NCBI GenBank assembly: GCA_963680875.1
Contig: OY804590.1
Location: 19,716,640 to 19,780,639, forward strand
Origin: Bathymodiolus brooksi
Taxonomy: Eukaryota > Mollusca > Bivalvia > Mytilida > Modiolidae
Length of the DNA: 64,000 bases
Reading direction: 5' to 3'
A model generated the notes under the pieces. It ran no database searches and was not told where the DNA came from. It saw only the letters and a list, made by a program, of their open reading frames with translations. Made by a program: the position numbers and the translations under genes. This document shows positions 33,501-46,640 of this stretch, in pieces. Positions within the stretch are counted from its first letter, which is position 1. Each line of letters opens with the position of its first letter.

Positions 33501-36500
33501 GTCTTTGTTTTCTTTGTTCCTGATCTGTGTCATGTTCCCAATGTTTTCTGTGATTCTTGAGTTCGCTCCCGTTTTCTTAGTGGTGTCCGTGTTGCTCATC
33601 TTTTTAAGTTTCTGAGTTGTGTCTTTGTTTTCTTTGTTCCTGATCTGTGTCATGTTCCCAATGTTTTCTGTGATTCTTGAGTTCGCTCCCGTTTTTTTAG
33701 TGGTGTCCGTGTTGCTCATCTTTTTAAGTTTCTGAGTTGTGTCTTTGTTTTCTTTGTTCCTGATCTGTGTCATGTTCCCAATGTTTTCTCTGATTCTTGA
33801 GTTCGCTCCCGTTTTTTTAGTGGTGTCCGTGTTGCTCATCTTTTTAAGTTTCTGAGTTGTGTCTTTGTTTTCTTTGTTCCTGATCTGTGTCATGTTCCCA
33901 ATGTTTTCTGTGATTCTTGAGTTCGCTCCCGTTTTTTTAGTGGTGTCCGTGTTGCTCATCTTTTTAAGTTTCTGAGTTGTGTCTTTGTTTTCTTTGTTCC
34001 TGATCTGTGTCATGTTCCCAATGTTTTCTGTGATTCTTGAGTTCGCTCCCGTTTTTTTAGTGGTGTCCGTGTTGCTCATCTTTTTAAGTTTCTGAGTTGT
34101 GTCTTTGTTTTCTTTGTTCCTGATCTGTGTCATGTTCCCAATGTTTTCTGTGATTCTTGAGTTCGCTCCCGTTTTCTTAGTGGTGTCCGTGTTGCTCATC
34201 TTTATAAGTTTCTGAGTTGTGTCTTTGTTTTCTTTGTTCCTGATCTGTGTCATGTTCCCAATGTTTTCTGTGATTCTTGAGTTCGCTCCCGTTTTATTAG
34301 TGGTGTCCGTGTTGCTCATCTTTTTAAGTTTCTGAGTTGTGTCTTTGTTTTCTTTGTTCCTGATATGTGTCATGTTCCCAATGTTTTCTGTGATTCTTGA
34401 GTTCGCTCCCGTTTTTTAGTGGTGTCCGTGTTGCTCATCTTTTTAAGTTTCTGAGGTGTGTCTTTGTTTTCTTTGTTCCTGATCTGTGTCATGTTCCCAA
34501 TGTTTTCTGTGATTCTTGAGTTCGCTCCCGTTTTATTAGTGGTGTCCGTGTTGCTCATCTTTTTAAGTTTCTGAGTTGTGTCTTTGTTTTCTTTGTTCCT
34601 GATCTGTGTCATGTTCCCAATGTTTTCTGTGATTCTTGAGTTCGCTCCCGTTTCATTAGTGGTGTCCGTGTTGCTCATCTTTATAAGTTTCTGAGTTGTG
34701 TCTTTGTTTTCTTTGTTCCTGATCTGTGTCATGTTCCCAATGTTTTCTGTGATTCTTGAGTTCGCTCCCGTTTTTTTAGTGGTGTCCGTGTTGCTCATCT
34801 TTTTAAGTTTCTGAGTTGTGTCTTTGTTTTCTTTGTTCCTGATCTGTGTCATGTTCCCAATGTTTTCTGTGATTCTTGAGTTCGCTCCCGTTTTATTAGT
34901 GGTGTCCGTGTTGCTCATCTTTTTAAGTTTCTGAGTTGTGTCTTTGTTTTCTTTGTTCCTGATCTGTGTCATGTTCCCAATGTTTTCTGTGATTCTTGAG
35001 TTCGCTCCCGTTTTTTTTAGTGGTGTCCGTGTTGCTCATCTTTATAAGTTTCTGAGTTGTGTCTTTGTTTTCTTTGTTCCTGATCTGTGTCATGTTCCCA
35101 ATGTTTTCTGTGATTCTTGAGTTCGCCCCCGTTTTTTTAGTGGTGTCCGTGTTGCTCATCTTTTTAAGTTTCTGAGTTGTGTCTTTGTTTTCTTTGTTCC
35201 TGATCTGTGTCATGTTCCCAATGTTTTCTGTGATTCTTGAGTTCGCTCCCGTTTTTTTAGTGGTGTCCGTGTTGCTCATCTTTTTAAGTTTCTGAGTTGT
35301 GTCTTTGTTTTCTTTGTTCCTGATCTGTGTCATGTTCCCAATGTTTTCTGTGATTCTTGAGTTCGCTCCCGTTTTTTTAGTGGTGTCCGTGTTGCTCATC
35401 TTTATAAGTTTCTGAGTTGTGTCTTTGTTTTCTTTGTTCCTGATCTGTGTCATGTTCCCAATGTTTTCTGTGATTCTTGAGTTCGCTCCCGTTTTTTTAG
35501 TGGTGTCCGTGTTGCTCATCTTTTTAAGTTTCTGAGTTGTGTCTTTGTTTTCTTTGTTCCTGATATGTGTCATGTTCCCAATGTTTTCTGTGATTCTTGA
35601 GTTCGCTCCCGTTTTTTAGTGGTGTCCGTGTTGCTCATCTTTTAAGTTTCTGAGTTGTGTCTTTGTTTTCTTTGTTCCTGATCTGTGTCATGTTCCCAAT
35701 GTTTTCTGTGATTCTTGAGTTCGCTCCCGTTTTTTTAGTGGTGTCCGTGTTGCTCATCTTTTTAAGTTTCTGAGTTGTGTCTTTGTTTTCTTTGTTCCTG
35801 ATCTGTGTCATGTTCCCAATGTTTTCTGTGATTCTTGAGTTCGCTCCCTTTTTTTAGTGGTGTCCGTGTTGCTCATCTTTATAAGTTTCTGAGTTGTGTC
35901 TTTGTTTTCTTTGTTCCTGATCTGTGTCATGTTCCCAATGTTTTCTGTGATTCTTGAGTTCGCTCCCGTTTTTTTAGTGGTGTCCGTGTTGCTCATCTTT
36001 TTAAGTTTCTGAGTTGTGTCTTTGTTTTCTTTGTTCCTGATCTGTGTCATGTTCCCAATGTTTTCTGTGATTCTTGAGTTCGCTCCCGTTTTTTTTAGTG
36101 GTGTCCGTGTTGCTCATCTTTATAAGTTTCTGAGTTGTGTCTTTGTTTTCTTTGTTCCTGATCTGTGTCATGTTCCCAATGTTTTCTGTGATTCTTGAGT
36201 TCGCCCCCTTTTTTTAGTGGTGTCCGTGTTGCTCATCTTTTTAAGTTTCTGAGTTGTGTCTTTGTTTTCTTTGTTCCTGATCTGTGTCATGTTCCCAATG
36301 TTTTCTGTGATTCTTGAGTTCGCTCCCGTTTTTTTAGTGGTGTCCGTGTTGCTCATCTTTTTAAGTTTCTGAGTTGTGTCTTTGTTTTCTTTGTTCCTGA
36401 TCTGTGTCATGTTCCCAATGTTTTCTGTGATTCTTGAGTTCGCTCCCGTTTTTTTAGTGGTGTCCGTGTTGCTCATCTTTATAAGTTTCTGAGTTGTGTC

Positions 36501-39500
36501 TTTGTTTTCTTTGTTCCTGATCTGTGTCATGTTCCCAATGTTTTCTGTGATTCTTGAGTTCGCTCCCGTTTTTTTAGTGGTGTCCGTGTTGCTCATCTTT
36601 TTAAGTTTCTGAGTTGTGTCTTTGTTTTCTTTGTTCCTGATATGTGTCATGTTCCCAATGTTTTCTGTGATTCTTGAGTTCGCTCCCGTTTTTTAGTGGT
36701 GTCCGTGTTGCTCATCTTTTTAAGTTTCTGAGTTGTGTCTTTGTTTTCTTTGTTCCTGATCTGTGTCATGTTCCCAATGTTTTCTGTGATTCTTGAGTTC
36801 GCTCCCGTTTTTTTAGTGGTGTCCGTGTTGCTCATCTTTTTAAGTTTCTGAGTTGTGTCTTTGTTTTCTTTGTTCCTGATCTGTGTCATGTTCCCAATGT
36901 TTTCTGTGATTCTTGAGTTCGCTCCCGTTTTATTAGTGGTGTCCGTGTTGCTCATCTTTATAAGTTTCTGAGTTGTATCTTTGTTTTCTTTGTTCCTGAT
37001 CTGTGTCATGTTCCCAATGTTTTCTGTGATTCTTGAGTTCGCTCCCGTTTTTTTAGTGGTGTCCGTGTTGCTCATCTTTTTAAGTTTCTGAGTTGTGTCT
37101 TTGTTTTCTTTGTTCCTGATCTGTGTCATGTTCCCAATGTTTTCTGTGATTCTTGAGTTCGCTCCCGTTTTATTAGTGGTGTCCGTGTTGCTCATCTTTT
37201 TAAGTTTCTGAGTTGTGTCTTTGTTTTCTTTGTTCCTGATCTGTGTCATGTTCCCAATGTTTTCTGTGATTCTTGAGTTCGCTCCCGTTTTTTTTAGTGG
37301 TGTCCGTGTTGCTCATCTTTATAAGTTTCTGAGTTGTGTCTTTGTTTTCTTTGTTCCTGATCTGTGTCATGTTCCCAATGTTTTCTGTGATTCTTGAGTT
37401 CGCCCCCGTTTTTTTAGTGGTGTCCGTGTTGCTCATCTTTTTAAGTTTCTGAGTTGTGTCTTTGTTTTCTTTGTTCCTGATCTGTGTCATGTTCCCAATG
37501 TTTTCTGTGATTCTTGAGTTCGCTCCCGTTTTTTTAGTGGTGTCCGTGTTGCTCATCTTTTTAAGTTTCTGAGTTGTGTCTTTGTTTTCTTTGTTCCTGA
37601 TCTGTGTCATGTTCCCAATGTTTTCTGTGATTCTTGAGTTCGCTCCCGTTTTTTTAGTGGTGTGCGTGTTGCTCATCTTTATAAGTTTCTGAGTTGTGTC
37701 TTTGTTTTCTTTGTTCCTGATCTGTGTCATGTTCCCAATGTTTTCTGTGATTCTTGAGTTCGCTCCCGTTTTTTTAGTGGTGTCCGTGTTGCTCATCTTT
37801 TTAAGTTTCTGAGTTGTGTCTTTGTTTTCTTTGTTCCTGATCTGTGTCATGTTCCCAATGTTTTCTGTGATTCTTGAGTTCGCTCCCGTTTTTTAGTGGT
37901 GTCCGTGTTGCTCATCTTTTAAGTTTCTGAGTTGTGTCTTTGTTTTCTTTGTTCCTGATCTGTGTCATGTTCCCAATGTTTTCTGTGATTCTTGAGTTCG
38001 CTCCCGTTTTTTTAGTGGTGTCCGTGTTGCTCATCTTTTTAAGTTTCTGAGTTGTGTCTTTGTTTTCTTTGTTCCTGATCTGTGTCATGTTCCCAATGTT
38101 TTCTGTGATTCTTGAGTTCGCTCCCGTTTTTTTTAGTGGTGTCCGTGTTGCTCATCTTTATAAGTTTCTGAGTTGTGTCTTTGTTTTCTTTGTTCCTGAT
38201 CTGTGTCATGTTCCCAATGTTTTCTGTGATTCTTGAGTTCGCCCCTTTTTTTAGTGGTGTCCGTGTTGCTCATCTTTTTAAGTTTCTGAGTTGTGTCTTT
38301 GTTTTCTTTGTTCCTGATCTGTGTCATGTTCCCAATGTTTTCTGTGATTCTTGAGTTCGCTCCCGTTTTTTTAGTGGTGTCCGTGTTGCTCATCTTTTTA
38401 AGTTTCTGAGTTGTGTCTTTGTTTTCTTTGTTCCTGATCTGTGTCATGTTCCCAATGTTTTCTGTGATTCTTGAATTCGCTCCCGTTTTTTTAGTGGTGT
38501 CCGTGTTGCTCATCTTTATAAGTTTCTGAGTTGTGTCTTTGTTTTCTTTGTTCCTGATCTGTGTCATGTTCCCAATGTTTTCTGTGATTCTTGAGTTCGC
38601 TCCCGTTTTTTTAGTGGTGTCCGTGTTGCTCATCTTTTTAAGTTTCTGAGTTGTGTCTTTGTTTTCTTTGTTCCTGATATGTGTCATGTTCCCAATGTTT
38701 TCTGTGATTCTTGAGTTCGCTCCCGTTTTTTAGTGGTGTCCGTGTTGCTCATCTTTTTAAGTTTCTGAGTTGTGTCTTTGTTTTCTTTGTTCCTGATCTG
38801 TGTCATGTTCCCAATGTTTTCTGTGATTCTTGAGTTCGCTCCCGTTTTTTTAGTGGTGTCCGTGTTGCTCATCTTTTTAAGTTTCTGAGTTGTGTCTTTG
38901 TTTTCTTTGTTCCTGATCTGTGTCATGTTCCCAATGTTTTCTGTGATTCTTGAGTTCGCTCCCGTTTTATTAGTGGTGTCCGTGTTGCTCATCTTTATAA
39001 GTTTCTGAGTTGTATCTTTGTTTTCTTTGTTCCTGATCTGTGTCATGTTCCCAATGTTTTCTGTGATTCTTGAGTTCGCTCCCGTTTTTTTAGTGGTGTC
39101 CGTGTTGCTCATCTTTTTAAGTTTTTGAGTTGTGTCTTTGTTTTCTTTGTTCCTGATCTGTGTCATGTTCCCAATGTTTTCTGTGATTCTTGAGTTCGCT
39201 CCCGTTTTATTAGTGGTGTCCGTGTTGCTCATCTTTTTAAGTTTCTGAGTTGTGTCTTTGTTTTCTTTGTTCCTGATCTGTGTCATGTTCCCAATGTTTT
39301 CTGTGATTCTTGAGTTCGCTCCCGTTTTTTTAGTGGTGTCCGTGTTGCTCATCTTTTTAAGTTTCTGAGTTGTGTCTTTGTTTTCTTTGTTCCTGATCTG
39401 TGTCATGTTCCCAATGTTTTCTGTGATTCTTGAGTTCGCTCCCGTTTTTTAGTGGTGTCCGTGTTGCTCATCTTTTAAGTTTCTGAGTTGTGTCTTTGTT

Positions 39501-42500
39501 TTCTTTGTTCCTGATCTGTGTCATGTTCCCAATGTTTTCTGTGATTCTTGAGTTCGCTCCCGTTTTTTTAGTGGTGTCCGTGTTGCTCATCTTTTTAAGT
39601 TTCTGAGTTGTGTCTTTGTTTTCTTTGTTCCTGATCTGTGTCATGTTCCCAATGTTTTCTGTGATTCTTGAGTTCGCTCCCGTTTTTTTTAGTGGTGTCC
39701 GTGTTGCTCATCTTTATAAGTTTCTGAGTTGTGTCTTTGTTTTCTTTGTTCCTGATCTGTGTCATGTTCCCAATGTTTTCTGTGATTCTTGAGTTCGCTC
39801 CCGTTTTTTTAGTGGTGTCCGTGTTGCTCATCTTTTTAAGTTTCTGAGTTGTGTCTTTGTTTTCTTTGTTCCTGATCTGTGTCATGTTCCCAATGTTTTC
39901 TGTGATTCTTGAGTTCGCTCCCGTTTTTTAGTGGTGTCCGTGTTGCTCATCTTTTTAAGTTTCTGAGTTGTGTCTTTGTTTTCTTTGTTCCTGATCTGTG
40001 TCATGTTCCCAATGTTTTCTGTGATTCTTGAATTCGCTCCCGTTTTTTTAGTGGTGTCCGTGTTGCTCATCTTTATAAGTTTCTGAGTTGTGTCTTTGTT
40101 TTCTTTGTTCCTGATCTGTGTCATGTTCCCAATGTTTTCTGTGATTCTTGAGTTCGCTCCCGTTTTTTTAGTGGTGTCCGTGTTGCTCATCTTTTTAAGT
40201 TTCTGAGTTGTGTCTTTGTTTTCTTTGTTCCTGATATGTGTCATGTTCCCAATGTTTTCTGTGATTCTTGAGTTCGCTCCCGTTTTTTAGTGGTGTCCGT
40301 GTTGCTCATCTTTTTAAGTTTCTGAGTTGTGTCTTTGTTTTCTTTGTTCCTGATCTGTGTCATGTTCCCAATGTTTTCTGTGATTCTTGAGTTCGCTCCC
40401 GTTTTTTTAGTGGTGTCCGTGTTGCTCATCTTTTTAAGTTTCTGAGTTGTGTCTTTGTTTTCTTTGTTCCTGATCTGTGTCATGTTCCCAATGTTTTCTG
40501 TGATTCTTGAGTTCGCTCCCGTTTTATTAGTGGTGTCCGTGTTGCTCATCTTTATAAGTTTCTGAGTTGTGTCTTTGTTTTCTTTGTTCCTGATCTGTGT
40601 CATGTTCCCAATGTTTTCTGTGATTCTTGAGTTCGCTCCCGTTTTTTTAGTGGTGTCCGTGTTGCTCATCTTTTTAAGTTTTTGAGTTGTGTCTTTGTTT
40701 TCTTTGTTCCTGATCTGTGTCATGTTCCCAATGTTTTCTGTGATTCTTGAGTTCGCTCCCGTTTTATTAGTGGTGTCCGTGTTGCTCATCTTTTTAAGTT
40801 TCTGAGTTGTGTCTTTGTTTTCTTTGTTCCTGATCTGTGTCATGTTCCCAATGTTTTCTGTGATTCTTGAGTTCGCTCCCGTTTTTTTTAGTGGTGTCCG
40901 TGTTGCTCATCTTTATAAGTTTCTGAGTTGTGTCTTTGTTTTCTTTGTTCCTGATCTGTGTCATGTTCCCAATGTTTTCTGTGATTCTTGAGTTCGCCCC
41001 CGTTTTTTTAGTGGTGTCCGTGTTGCTCATCTTTTTAAGTTTCTGAGTTGTGTCTTTGTTTTCTTTGTTCCTGATCTGTGTCATGTTCCCAATGTTTTCT
41101 GTGATTCTTGAGTTCGCTCCCGTTTTTTTAGTGGTGTCCGTGTTGCTCATCTTTTTAAGTTTCTGAGTTGTGTCTTTGTTTTCTTTGTTCCTGATCTGTG
41201 TCATGTTCCCAATGTTTTCTGTGATTCTTGAGTTCGCTCCCGTTTTTTTAGTGGTGTCCGTGTTGCTCATCTTTATAAGTTTCTGAGTTGTGTCTTTGTT
41301 TTCTTTGTTCCTGATCTGTGTCATGTTCCCAATGTTTTCTGTGATTCTTGAGTTCGCTCCCGTTTTTTTAGTGGTGTCCGTGTTGCTCATCTTTTTAAGT
41401 TTCTGAGTTGTGCCTTTGTTTTCTTTGTTCCTGATATGTGTCATGTTCCCAATGTTTTCTGTGATTCTTGAGTTCGCTCCCGTTTTTTAGTGGTGTCCGT
41501 GTTGCTCATCTTTTTAAGTTTCTGAGTTGTGTCTTTGTTTTCTTTGTTCCTGATCTGTGTCATGTTCCCAATGTTTTCTGTGATTCTTGAGTTCGCTCCC
41601 GTTTTTTTAGTGGTGTCCGTGTTGCTCATCTTTTTAAGTTTCTGAGTTGTGTCTTTGTTTTCTTTGTTCCTGATCTGTGTCATGTTCCCAATGTTTTCTG
41701 TGATTCTTGAGTTCGCTCCCTTTTTTTAGTGGTGTCCGTGTTGCTCATCTTTATAAGTTTCTGAGTTGTGTCTTTGTTTTCTTTGTTCCTGATCTGTGTC
41801 ATGTTCCCAATGTTTTCAGTGATTCTTGAGTTCGCTCCCGTTTTTTTAGTGGTTTTCGTGTTGCTCATCTTTTTAAGTTTCTGAGTTGTGTCTTTGTTTT
41901 CTTTGTTCCTGATCTGTGTCATGTTCCCAATGTTTTCTGTGATTCTTGAGTTCGCTCCCGTTTTTTTAGTGGTGTCCGTGTTGCTCATCTTTTTAAGTTT
42001 CTGAGTTGTGTCTTTGTTTTCTTTGTTCCTGATCTGTGTCATGTTCCCAATGTTTTCTGTGATTCTTGAGTTCGCTCCCGTTTTTTTAGTGGTGTCCGTG
42101 TTGCTCATCTTTTTAAGTTTCTGAGTTGTGTCTTTGTTTTCTTTGTTCCTGATCTGTGTCATGTTCCCAATGTTTTCTGTGATTCTTGAGTTCGCTCCCG
42201 TTTTTTTAGTGGTGTCCGTGTTGCTCATCTTTATAAGTTTCTGAGTTGTGTCTTTGTTTTCTTTGTTCCTGATCTGTGTCATGTTCCCAATGTTTTCTGT
42301 GATTCTTGAGTTCGCTCCCGTTTTTTTAGTGGTGTCCGTGTTGCTCATCTTTTTAAGTTTCTGAGTTGTGTCTTTGTTTTCTTTGTTCCTGATATGTGTC
42401 ATGTTCCCAATGTTTTCTGTGATTCTTGAGTTCGCTCCCGTTTTTTAGTGGTGTCCGTGTTGCTCATCTTTTTAAGTTTCTGAGTTGTGTCTTTGTTTTC

Positions 42501-45500
42501 TTTGTTCCTGATCTGTGTCATGTTCCCAATGTTTTCTGTGATTCTTGAGTTCGCTCCCGTTTTTTTAGTGGTGTCCGTGTTGCTCATCTTTTTAAGTTTC
42601 TGAGTTGTGTCTTTGTTTTCTTTGTTCCTGATCTGTGTCATGTTCCCAATGTTTTCTGTGATTCTTGAGTTCGCTCCCTTTTTTTAGTGGTGTCCGTGTT
42701 GCTCATCTTTATAAGTTTCTGAGTTGTGTCTTTGTTTTCTTTGTTCCTGATCTGTGTCATGTTCCCAATGTTTTCTGTGATTCTTGAGTTCGCTCCCGTT
42801 TTTTTTAGTGTTGTCCGTGTTGCTCATCTTTATAAGTTTCTGAGTTGTGTCTTTGTTTTCTTTGTTCCTGATCTGTGTCATGTTCCCAATGTTTTCTGTG
42901 ATTCTTGAGTTCGCTCCCGTTTTTTTAGTGGTGTCCGTGTTGCTCATCTTTTTAAGTTTCTGAGTTGTGTCTTTGTTTTCTTTGTTCCTGATCTGTGTCA
43001 TGTTCCCAATGTTTTCTGTGATTCTTGAGTTCGCTCCCGTTTTTTTAGTGGTGTCCGTGTTGCTCATCTTTTTAAGTTTCTGAGTTGTGTCTTTGTTTTC
43101 TTTGTTCCTGATCTGTGTCATGTTCCCAATGTTTTCTGTGATTCTTGAGTTCGCTCCCGTTTTTTTAGTGGTGTCCGTGTTGCTCATCTTTATAAGTTTC
43201 TGAGTTGTGTCTTTGTTTTCTTTGTTCCTGATCTGTGTCATGTTCCCAATGTTTTCTGTGATTCTTGAGTTCGCTCCCGTTTTTTTAGTGGTGTCCGTGT
43301 TGCTCATCTTTTTAAGTTTCTGAGTTGTGTCTTTGTTTTCTTTGTTCCTGATCTGTGTCATGTTCCCAATGTTTTCTGTGATTCTTGAGTTCGCTCCCGT
43401 TTTTTTAGTGGTGTCCGTGTTGCTCATCTTTTTAAGTTTCTGAGTTGTGTCTTTGTTTTCTTTGTTCCTGATCTGTGTCATGTTCCCAATGTTTTCTGTG
43501 ATTCTTGAGTTCGCTCCCGTTTTTTTTAGTGGTGTCCGTGTTGCTCATCTTTATAAGTTTCTGAGTTGTGTCTTTGTTTTCTTTGTTCCTGATCTGTGTC
43601 ATGTTCCCAATGTTTTCTGTGATTCTTGAGTTCGCTCCCGTTTTATTAGTGGTGTCCGTGTTGCTCATCTTTTTAAGTTTCTGAGTTGTGTCTTTGTTTT
43701 CTTTGTTCCTGATCTGTGGCATGTTCCCAATGTTTTCTGTGATTCTTGAGTTCGCTCCCGCTTTTTAGTGGTGTCCGTGTTGCTCATCTTTTTAAGTTTC
43801 TGAGTTGTGTCTTTGTTTTCTTTGTTCCTGATCTGTGTCATGTTCCCAATGTTTTCTGTGATTCTTGAGTTCGCTCCCGTTTTTTTAGTGGTGTCCGTGT
43901 TGCTCATCTTTTTAAGTTTCTGAGTTGTGTCTTTGTTTTCTTTGTTCCTGATCTGTGTCATGTTCCCAATGTTTTCTGTGATTCTTGAGTTCGCTCCCGT
44001 TTTTTTTAGTGGTGTCCGTGTTGCTCATCTTTTTAAGTTTCTGAGTTGTGTCTTTGTTTTCTTTGTTCCTGATCTGTGTCATGTTCCCAATGTTTTCAGT
44101 GATTCTTGAGTTCGCTCCCGTTTTTTTAGTGGTGTCCGTGTTGCTCATCTTTTTAAATTTCTGAGTTGTGTCTTTGTTTTCTTTGTTCCTGATATGTGTC
44201 ATGTTCCCAATGTTTTCTGTGATTCTTGAGTTCGCTCCCGTATTTTTAGTGGTGTCCGTGTTGCTCATCTTTATAAGTTTCTGAGTTGTGTCTTTGTTTT
44301 CTTTGTTCCTGATCTGTGTCATGTTCCCAATGTTTTCTGTGATTCTTGAGTTCGCTCCCGTTTTTTTAGTGGTGTCCGTGTTGCTCATCTTTTTAAGTTT
44401 CTGAGTTGTGTCTTTGTTTTCTTTGTTCCTGATCTGTGTCATGTTCCCAATGTTTTCTGTGATTCTTGAGTTCGCTCCCGTTTTTTTAGTGGTGTCCGTG
44501 TTGCTCATCTTTATAAGTTTCTGAGTTGTGTCTTTGTTTTCTTTGTTCCTGATCTGTGTCATGTTCCCAATGTTTTCTGTGATTCTTGAGTTCGCTCCCG
44601 TTTTTTTAGTGGTGTCCGTGTTGCTCATCTTTATAAGTTTCTGAGTTGTGTCTTTGTTTTCTTTGTTCCTGATCTGTGTCATGTTCCCAATGTTTTCTGT
44701 GATTCTTGAGTTCGCTCCCGTTTTTTTAGTGGTGTCCGTGTTGCTCATCTTTTTAAGTTTCTGAGTTGTGTCTTTGTTTTCTTTGTTCCTGATCTGTGTC
44801 ATGTTCCCAATGTTTTCTGTGATTCTTGAGTTCGCTCCCGGTTTTTTAGTGGTGTCCGTGTTGCTCATCTTTTTAAGTTTCTGAGTTGTGTCTTTGTTTT
44901 CTTTGTTCCTGATCTGTGTCATGTTCCCAATGTTTTCTGTGATTCTTGAGTTCGCTCCCGGTTTTTTAGTGGTGTCCGTGTTGCTCATCTTTTTAAGTTT
45001 CTGAGTTGTGTCTTTGTTTTCTTTGTTCCTGATCTGTGTCATGTTCCCAATGTTTTCTGTGATTCTTGAGTTCGCTCCCGTTTTTTTAGTGGTGTCCGTG
45101 TTGCTCATCTTTTTAAGTTTCTGAGTTGTGTCTTTGTTTTCTTTGTTCCTGATCTGTGTCATGTTCCCAATGTTTTCTGTGATTCTTGAGTTCGCTCCCG
45201 TTTTTTTAGTGGTGTCCGTGTTGCTCATCTTTTTAAGTTTCTGAGTTGTGTCTTTGTTTTCTTTGTTCCTGATCTGTGTCATGTTCCCAATGTTTTCTGT
45301 GATTCTTGAGTTCGCTCCCGTTTTTTTAGTGGTGTCCGTGTTGCTCATCTTTTTAAGTTTCTGAGTTGTGTCTTTGTTTTCTTTGTTCCTGATCTGTGTC
45401 ATGTTCCCAATGTTTTCTGTGATTCTTGAGTTCGCTCCCGGTTTTTTAGTGGTGTCCGTGTTGCTCATCTTTTTAAGTTTCTGAGTTGTGTCTTTGTTTT

Positions 45501-46163
45501 CTTTGTTCCTGATCTGTGTCATGTTCCCAATGTTTTCTGTGATTCTTGAGTTCGCTCCCGTTTTTTTAGTGGTGTCCGTGTTGCTCATCTTTTTAAGTTT
45601 CTGAGTTGTGTCTTTGTTTTCTTTGTTCCTGATCTGTGTCATGTTCCCAATGTTTTCTGTGATTCTTGAGTTCGCTCCCGTTTTTTTAGTGGTGTCCGTG
45701 TTGCTCATCTTTTTAAGTTTCTGAGTTGTGTCTTTGTTTTCTTTGTTCCTGATCTGTGTCATGTTCCCAATGTTTTCTGTGATTCTTGAGTTCGCTCCCG
45801 TTTTTTTAGTGGTGTCCGTGTTGCTCATCTTTTTAAGTTTCTGAGTTGTGTCTTTGTTTTCTTTGTTCCTGATCTGTGTCATGTTCCCAATGTTTTCAGT
45901 GATTCTTGAGTTCGCTCCCGTTTTTTTAGTGGTGTCCGTGTTGCTCATCTTTTTATGTTTCTGAGTTGTGTCTTTGTTTTCTTTGTTCCTGATCTGTGCC
46001 ATGTTCCCAATGTTTTCTGTGATTCTTGAGTTCGCTCCCGTTTTTTTAGTGGTGTCCGTGTTGCTCATCTTTTTAAGTTTCTGAGTTGTGTCTTTGTTTT
46101 CTTTGTTCCTGATCTGTGTCATGTTCCCAATGTTTTCTGTGATTCTTGAGTTCGCTCCGGTTT
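30523..46163 (+). repeat. 120-bp satellite array, about 130 units (P segments S1+S2+S3)
   Basis: A 15.6-kb array of 120-bp units; one typical unit is 30561-30680. It contains GAGTTCGCTCCCG, a T-run of 5-8, GTGGTGTCCGTGTTGCTCAT (S1), AAGTTTCTGAGTTGTGTC (S2) and CCCAATGTTTTCTG then GATTCTT (S3-like). Units are almost identical; most differences are length changes in the T-run after CCCG and TTTTTAAG/TTTATAAG. On the minus strand the unit is an open 40-codon period, giving open stretches up to 752 codons, broken wherever the T-run loses or gains a base. The changes are mostly amino-acid altering and frame-breaking, so I treat it as non-coding satellite. Confidence 0.95.
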
Positions 46164-46192
46164 TAAACACTGGGGTTCATGTTGTTCATTTT
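46164..46192 (+). repeat. Repeat P S1-like end of the 120-bp array
   Basis: The last 120-bp unit breaks off after GAGTTCGCTCC and continues as CACTGGGGTTCATGTTGTTC, a more diverged S1-like sequence. This suggests the array ends inside an older P-related copy. Confidence 0.5.
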
Positions 46193-46526
46193 GTCCTTGT
46201 ATGTGTCTTTACGTTATTAGTTCCGTGTTGAAATGTCCGTTGCGATTTCCGCATAAAAATTATGTTCGGTACGTCTTTACCCCCAGTTATTTGTAGCAGG
46301 GCGCATGTCTTAGTTTATGTAATTTGTGTTTGTTTGCGCTTAGTGGTGTCCAGCATTCTGTCCTATCGTATGTCTTTACGTTCTTAGATCTGTTTTGTGA
46401 TGTCCGTTACGATTTCCGCATACAAACGATGTTCGGTTCGTCTTTGCCCCTAGTTGTTTGGAGGCGTGCTTTTGCTATATGTATGTTATTTGTGCTTGCT
46501 TTGCGTCCAGTGGTGCCAAAAACTTC
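46193..46526 (+). repeat. 167-bp tandem dimer
   Basis: Two diverged copies (46193-46359 and 46360-46526) share GTCTTTACGTT, ATGTCCGTT(G/A)CGATTTCC, ATGTTCGGT(A/T)CGTCTTT and GTGGTG(T)CCA at a constant 167-bp offset. The divergence of perhaps 25% indicates an old duplication. It is not obviously part of repeat P. Confidence 0.8.
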
Positions 46527-46534
46527 TTAACTAT

Positions 46535-46640
46535 ATGAGTAGCATGGTGGGTGTCTTATGAGAGGCAGGAACTGCTTACCCTTCGCTGAGTTTGACACGA
46601 CCCCCCACGGTTTTTTGCTTTGATTATCTTCGTCATGTGC
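46535..46640 (+). repeat. Possible diverged P-repeat head
   Basis: ATGGTGGGTGTC, GGAACTGCTTACCCTTC and ACGACCCCCCACGGTTTTTT occur in the order expected for the head and S1 of repeat P (compare 7275-7345 and 25019-25066). Similarity fades after about 46640. Confidence 0.4.

Noticed and set aside
30503..46170. Long Lys/Thr/Asn-rich repeat proteins (up to 752 codons) on the minus strand
   Set aside because: The 120-bp unit is divisible by three and open in one frame. Frames break at T-run length changes, and variation looks unconstrained by codon position. One weak case is kept as a finding.
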